From Alphaproteobacteria bacterium (GTDB taxonomy: Bacteria > Pseudomonadota > Alphaproteobacteria > Micropepsales > Micropepsaceae), in assembly GCA_003246795.1 (NCBI GenBank), contig QKCS01000010.1:1-17023 (forward strand): a DNA stretch of 17,023 bases. Direction: 5' to 3'. The translations under genes and the position numbers were made by a program. A model generated the notes under the pieces. That model saw nothing but the letters and a program-made list of their open reading frames with translations. It was not told the origin of the DNA and searched no databases. The first letter of the stretch is position 1. Every line of letters starts with the position of its first letter. Positions 13,563 through 17,023 of the stretch are shown here, piece by piece.

Positions 13563-14798
13563 ATGAAAACGGTTTCGCTGACCACCAAGGCGGGCAATGT
13601 TGAAGGCGTCTGCGATGCAAGATTTGCGGGCGTCCTCGACGCTTTCGCTCAGAATTTCGAAAGCCGCGGCGAAGTCGGCGCCAGTTGCGCGATCACGCTT
13701 GAAGGCAAACCCGTCGTCGACCTCTGGGGCGGCAAGAAGGCCCCCGGCGGCGAGCCATGGGACAAGGACACGATCTCGATCATCTTCTCGTCGACGAAGG
13801 GCGCGATGTGCCTCTGTGCCCACATGCTGGCCGATCGCGGCCGGCTCGACCTCAACGCTCCGATCGCCAAATACTGGCCTGAGTTTGCGCAGAACGGCAA
13901 GGAAGCGGCAACTGTACAGATGACGCTCGACCACTCTGTCGGCGTGCCGCACGTGCGCGACGTGCCGCGGCCCGGCGCCTTCAACGACTACGACCACATG
14001 ATCGACGTGGTCGCGAAGGAGCCGGCCTTTTGGACGCCAGGCACGCGCAACGGCTATCACGCGGTGACGATGTCGTGGACTGTCGGCGAACTCGTCCATC
14101 GCGCCGCCAAGAAACGGATGGGCAAGTTCTTCCAGGACGAGGTGGCGAAGCCGCTCGGCCTCGAGTTCTGGATCGGCCTGCCCGAAGAACAGGAGCGCCG
14201 CGTCGCGCCGATGCTGCCCGCGGCGCCCACGGCCGAGTCCATGGAATCGCGCTTCTTCGTCAAGGCGATGGGGGACACGAACTCCGCCTCGCATTTCTTC
14301 CTGCGCGACTTCATGGCGTTCAACGCCAACTCGCGCGAAGGTCACGCGGCCGAGATCGGCGCCGCCAACGGCATCACGAACGCGCGCAACCTGGCGGGCA
14401 TGTACGCGCCGCTCGCTAACGGCGGCACGCTGAACGGCGTGCGCCTGGTCGGCCCGGACACGCTCGCGCGCATGGGCCGGGTCGCAGTGGCGACGCACGA
14501 GGACGCGACACTCGTCATCCCGAGCCGCTTCGCTCTTGGCTACATGAAGTCGATGGACAATCGCCACCTGCCGGGCCTCGACGCGGCGAGCTGCCTCATC
14601 TCCGAGGCCGCCTTCGGTCATGTTGGCGCCGGCGGCTCCTTCGGTTTCGCCGACCCCGAATGCAAGATGAGCTTCGGCTACACGATGAACCAGATGGGCC
14701 TGGGCCTCCTCCTCAACGAGCGTGGTCAATCCCTCGTCGACGAAACGTACAAGGCCCTCGGCTACCGCTCCAACGCCGGTGGCGCGTGGGCGATGTAG
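13563..14798 (+). CDS. Beta-lactamase-fold serine hydrolase (family VIII esterase type)
   Basis: This 411-residue protein belongs to the serine beta-lactamase / penicillin-binding-protein-like family that includes EstB-type esterases. The nucleophile motif SSTK gives Ser76 and Lys79. The second motif is YHA with Tyr165 in NGYHAVTMSWTVGELVHR, a form typical of the esterase-like subfamily. The third is GHVGAGGSFGFADPE, with His353. I see no signal peptide, so it should act in the cytoplasm, most likely as a carboxylesterase or lactonase on an unknown substrate; beta-lactam hydrolysis is unlikely. I start at the ATG at 13563 because GAGGAAACG precedes it and MKTVSLTTKAGNVEG is a plausible N-terminus, although the frame is open upstream. 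The 79-base gap before it contains no clear promoter. Confidence 0.85.
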   Translation: MKTVSLTTKAGNVEGVCDARFAGVLDAFAQNFESRGEVGASCAITLEGKPVVDLWGGKKAPGGEPWDKDTISIIFSSTKGAMCLCAHMLADRGRLDLNAPIAKYWPEFAQNGKEAATVQMTLDHSVGVPHVRDVPRPGAFNDYDHMIDVVAKEPAFWTPGTRNGYHAVTMSWTVGELVHRAAKKRMGKFFQDEVAKPLGLEFWIGLPEEQERRVAPMLPAAPTAESMESRFFVKAMGDTNSASHFFLRDFMAFNANSREGHAAEIGAANGITNARNLAGMYAPLANGGTLNGVRLVGPDTLARMGRVAVATHEDATLVIPSRFALGYMKSMDNRHLPGLDAASCLISEAAFGHVGAGGSFGFADPECKMSFGYTMNQMGLGLLLNERGQSLVDETYKALGYRSNAGGAWAM

Positions 14799-14822
14799 TC
14801 GGGCGCGTCCGCTACTGCGAAG

Positions 14823-15260
14823 TCAGTGCCCTATACGCATAGGAAAGAAAGCTCGCTTGAAAGAGTGCCGTCCAAACAACACGAGTGAGAGTATCAGGAC
14901 CGCCACGAGTGACGGCACACCGGCGGACATGTTCGGCAGCGCCTCCAAGAACGCGTTCAGCACGATATCGACGACAAAGACCGGGCCGGACGACAGTGCG
15001 CTGCCGGCGAGGATGCGCAGGGCGTTGCCGCGCGTGAGCGCCCACGGCCGTCCGAACGTGGCACCGGCTGGCAGAACCAAGCTCAACCGGCTGACGACCA
15101 AGAGTGCCGCCGCACTCGCAGACACGACGCACCCAAGGGCGAACCACCATCGCGCCGCGTCTCCGACGATCCAGTCGCGTGTCAAGCTGATGGGAAGAAG
15201 ACCGCCCACGACGTGCAGAAATCTGAAAATCTCGTAAGATTCGCCTAGGATTCGCGCCAT
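14823..15260 (-). CDS. Putative multi-pass membrane protein, possibly degraded
   Basis: The minus-strand frame from the ATG at 15260 encodes 145 residues; a TTG at 15284 would add eight. Hydrophobic segments lie at about residues 38-57, 81-103 and 112-130, with a weaker one near 12-27. The stretch SRLSLVLPAGATFGRPWALT followed by RGNALRI resembles a motif I recall from alphaproteobacterial multi-pass proteins of unknown function, in which more sequence usually separates the N-terminal helix from this motif. The last 15-20 residues (GRHSFKRAFFPMRIGH) look unlike a membrane protein end. The neighbouring frame instead continues with WTALFQASFLSYAYRALTSQ, ending at 14809, which fits the family end better. 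A one-base loss near 14865-14880 is therefore likely. It may be a decaying gene. Confidence 0.5.
   Translation of the reverse strand: MARILGESYEIFRFLHVVGGLLPISLTRDWIVGDAARWWFALGCVVSASAAALLVVSRLSLVLPAGATFGRPWALTRGNALRILAGSALSSGPVFVVDIVLNAFLEALPNMSAGVPSLVAVLILSLVLFGRHSFKRAFFPMRIGH
15238..15255. repeat. Direct repeat GATTCGC in the divergent region
   Basis: GATTCGC occurs at 15238-15244 and again at 15249-15255, eleven bases apart, across the start codon region of the minus-strand gene. Each copy contains a GANTC site, and a third GANTC (GAATC) lies at 15348-15352 just before the protease start. GANTC is the CcrM methylation target in many alphaproteobacteria. The clustering is modest and could be chance. 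Confidence 0.25.
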
Positions 15261-15293
15261 CGCGTCGCCTTGTGCGCGCCCCAATTCTTTCGT

Positions 15294-15322
15294 TTGAACA
15301 CGGTGCGCCGAGGCGCGATCAT
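15294..15322 (+). promoter_or_regulatory. Weak candidate promoter for the HtrA-type protease gene
   Basis: TTGAAC at 15294-15299 and GATCAT at 15317-15322 are separated by 17 bases, each matching four of six sigma70 consensus positions. It lies 40 bases before the start codon in the divergent spacer. I found no convincing sigmaE/ECF-type GGAAC-N-TCT pair in the spacer. A single GGAAC at 15341-15345 is too close to the start. Confidence 0.25.
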
Positions 15323-15361
15323 GGGCGCTTCAGGGCGCCGGGAACAGGAATCCGAGGAACA

Positions 15362-16765
15362 ATGCGCAGAAAAGGAATATTGGTTCTTGCAGCAGCGCTG
15401 GCGGTGGGCGTCGTGATTTCGACGATAGGGCAAGGCGCGCATGCCGACACGCGCGTCGTTCCGCGATCAAGCGAACAGATCCAACTCTCCTTCGCCGAGG
15501 TCGTCCGCAAAACGGCGCCGACCGTCGTCAACATCTATACGAAGCGCAAGGTCCGCAATCCGTTCGCCGACGATCCGTTCTTCCGCCGCTTCTTCGACCG
15601 GCCGCGCAGGGGCAGCCGCGTCCAGACCTCGCTGGGTTCCGGCGTCGTCGTGCGCGGCGACGGCGTCATCGTGACCAACAACCACGTGATCGAGGGCGCG
15701 GACGAAATCGTCGTCGCGCTGGCCGACCGGCGCGAATACGAGGCCAAGGTCGTCCTCGCGGACGACCGCACGGACATCGCCGTGCTGCGCGTCGACACGG
15801 GCGGCCGCACGCTCCCAACCATCGCCTTCCACGATAGCGACAATGCCGAAGTCGGCGACATCGTGCTCGCGATCGGCAACCCGTTCGGCGTCGGCCAAAC
15901 GGTGACGAGCGGCATCATCTCCGCGCTCGCCCGCACGCAGGCCGGCATTTCGGACCATCAGTTCTTCATCCAGACGGATGCCGCGATCAACCCCGGCAAT
16001 TCGGGAGGTGCGCTCGTCACCATCGACGGCAAGCTGATCGGCATCAACACGGCGATCTATTCCCGTTCCGGCGGCAGCATCGGCATCGGCTTTGCGATCC
16101 CGGCGAACATGGTCAAGACCGTGGTCGACACGGCCCTCGCCGGCGGCAAGACGATCGCGCGCCCCTGGCTCGGTCTCGATACGCAGCCGGTGACCGCCGA
16201 CATTGCCGACTCGATCGGGCTCGATCGCCCCGTTGGCGTGCTCGTGAAGGACATCGCGGACGCTAGCCCCGCCGCCCGAGCCGGCATCCGGCGCGGCGAC
16301 GTGATCACCAAGATCGACGCGTTCGAGATCAACGACCCGCAATCGCTGAATTTCCGGGTCGCGACCAAAGGCGTCGGCAACACGGCGACGGTCACCTACG
16401 TGCGCGATCGCCAGACGCGCACCGCCGCCGTGCGCCTCATCAAGGCGCCGGAGACGACGCCACGCCAAGTGACCGAGATCGAGGGCCGCAACCCGCTCCA
16501 GGGTGCGACCGTCGCCAACATGTCGCCCGCCTACGCGGACGAGCTTCAGGTCGACGTCACCAGCGGCGTAATGATCACGGAAATCGGCCGCCGCACGCTT
16601 GCCGCACGCTTGGGGCTGCGGCCCGGCGACGTAGTCAAGGTTGTGAACGGCCGCAAGATCACGTCGGTCGCGGCCCTGAAAAGCGCCGTGAGCGGTAACA
16701 CCGGCGCTTGGAAGATCACGATCGAACGCGGCGGTCGAACGTTGAATCTCTCGATCCGGATCTGA
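15362..16765 (+). CDS. Do/DegP-type periplasmic serine protease (HtrA family)
   Basis: HtrA proteases degrade or chaperone misfolded proteins in the periplasm. From the ATG at 15362 (GAGGA just upstream) the protein has 467 residues. A signal peptide covers residues 1-28, with likely cleavage after GAHA before Asp29. The trypsin-like domain (about 40-260) has the full triad: His108 in TNNHVIEG, Asp138 in DRTDIAVL, and Ser214 in NPGNSGGAL. Two PDZ domains follow, at about 268-360 (with SPAARAGIRRGDVITKID) and 385-467 (with RLGLRPGDVVKVVNGRKI). The open frame upstream to 15272 has no signal-peptide logic and is rejected. A Deg protease close to rpoA-rplQ is a recurring alphaproteobacterial arrangement, where rarA often comes next; here a minus-strand hydrolase does. 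I cannot choose between degP and degQ names. Confidence 0.93.
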   Translation: MRRKGILVLAAALAVGVVISTIGQGAHADTRVVPRSSEQIQLSFAEVVRKTAPTVVNIYTKRKVRNPFADDPFFRRFFDRPRRGSRVQTSLGSGVVVRGDGVIVTNNHVIEGADEIVVALADRREYEAKVVLADDRTDIAVLRVDTGGRTLPTIAFHDSDNAEVGDIVLAIGNPFGVGQTVTSGIISALARTQAGISDHQFFIQTDAAINPGNSGGALVTIDGKLIGINTAIYSRSGGSIGIGFAIPANMVKTVVDTALAGGKTIARPWLGLDTQPVTADIADSIGLDRPVGVLVKDIADASPAARAGIRRGDVITKIDAFEINDPQSLNFRVATKGVGNTATVTYVRDRQTRTAAVRLIKAPETTPRQVTEIEGRNPLQGATVANMSPAYADELQVDVTSGVMITEIGRRTLAARLGLRPGDVVKVVNGRKITSVAALKSAVSGNTGAWKITIERGGRTLNLSIRI

Positions 16766-17023
16766 TCGCGCGCCGCCCGAAGGGCGGAGCAAGCGAGCCC
16801 AGAAACGCGTTCAGAGCGGCGATGAGCCCGCTCGAATTGTCGCCTTGAACGGTGTGTCTGGCGATCGGCACGCCCACGCCTTGGCCGTCCGGCAGCGCGG
16901 AAACGAAGCGTTCGAAGCCTTCCTGCGTCAGCACGCGGCTCTCCGCGCCTCTCACCACGAGCGTCGGGCAGACGATCCGCGGCAACAACGCCTCAAGCGC
17001 CTTCGCCATCTCGGTCATCTGCC
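16716..17023 (-). CDS. Alpha/beta hydrolase, C-terminal part (cut by window end)
   Basis: The minus-strand frame runs off the right edge of the window, so only the last 101 or so codons are seen; the ATG at 17018 is probably internal. The segment IVCPTLVVRGAESRVLT followed by ALPDG and then RHTVQGDNSSGLIAALNAFL is typical of the C-terminal half of alpha/beta hydrolases. The RHTVQGDN histidine matches the catalytic His of the family. At the site where relatives usually carry the catalytic acid (RGxxSDVL), this protein has Arg (CGC codon at 16935-16937), which is odd. The last 30 residues after NAFLGSL look like read-through of spacer, and the frame overlaps the protease gene tail to tail by 50 bases. 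Confidence 0.75.
   Translation of the reverse strand, partial: QMTEMAKALEALLPRIVCPTLVVRGAESRVLTQEGFERFVSALPDGQGVGVPIARHTVQGDNSSGLIAALNAFLGSLAPPFGRRAIRSGSRDSTFDRRVRS
16773..16787. other. GC-rich hairpin just past the protease gene
   Basis: CCGCCC (16773-16778) and GGGCGG (16782-16787) form a perfect six-base-pair stem with a three-base loop, eight bases after the protease stop. No T-run follows on either strand, so it is not a typical intrinsic terminator. It lies within the last codons of the convergent hydrolase gene. It may limit read-through between the two converging transcripts. Confidence 0.3.

Noticed and set aside
13290..14729. 479-codon minus-strand frame opposite the esterase gene
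   Set aside because: The plus-strand protein carries clear catalytic motifs and a ribosome binding site; the minus frame is His/Arg-rich with no recognisable fold.
14722..15237. 171-codon plus-strand frame across the 3' end of the esterase gene and the region after it
   Set aside because: It overlaps the esterase end and is antisense to the hydrophobic minus-strand frame. Its Thr/Arg/Ser-rich translation has no ribosome binding site or domain.
15467..16792. 441-codon minus-strand frame opposite the HtrA-type protease gene
   Set aside because: The protease triad and PDZ domains are unmistakable on the plus strand. The minus frame is a codon-bias shadow.

Overview
The window is GC-rich and densely coding, and reads as an alphaproteobacterial chromosome. 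Pointers to that class are: adk directly after secY with no rpmJ or infA between; an alpha operon (rpsM-rpsK-rpoA-rplQ) without rpsD; an RpoA N-terminus of the MIEKNWQELIKPNKL type; an adenylate kinase with a shortened LID; and an internal promoter that fits the alphaproteobacterial form GTTGAC-N16-CTATAT. I cannot place it below class level from sequence alone.

Positions 11-13185 hold the S10-spc-alpha ribosomal protein super-operon, all on the plus strand. It begins at rplD; rpsJ and rplC would lie upstream of the window. The order is rplD-rplW-rplB-rpsS-rplV-rpsC-rplP-rpmC-rpsQ (rest of S10), rplN-rplX-rplE-rpsN-rpsH-rplF-rplR-rpsE-rpmD-rplO-secY-adk (spc), and rpsM-rpsK-rpoA-rplQ (alpha). 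Spacing is tight, with several stop/start overlaps (rplD/rplW, rpsS/rplV, rplV/rpsC, rplX/rplE, secY/adk). The products are ribosomal proteins, the SecY channel, adenylate kinase and the RNA polymerase alpha subunit, so the block couples ribosome, transcription and secretion supply. The largest non-coding gap in it (10733-10852, before rpsM) follows a good sigma70-type promoter at the end of adk and would be the alpha operon leader.

Positions 13202-14798 continue on the plus strand with accessory genes: an unrecognised 93-residue, two-helix membrane protein close behind rplQ, then a cytoplasmic beta-lactamase-fold serine hydrolase (family VIII esterase type). A minus-strand membrane protein gene at 14823-15260 looks shortened and frameshifted near its 3' end. 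Divergent from it is an HtrA/DegP-type periplasmic protease (15362-16765). The window closes with the 3' part of a minus-strand alpha/beta hydrolase whose end overlaps the protease gene tail to tail.

I found no mobile element, CRISPR array, tRNA, rRNA or defence system. The most unusual points are the roughly 70-residue basic N-terminal extension of L5 (with long tails on L22 and L15), the apparently decaying membrane protein gene, and the internal alpha-operon promoter. I do not see an exotic new system here.
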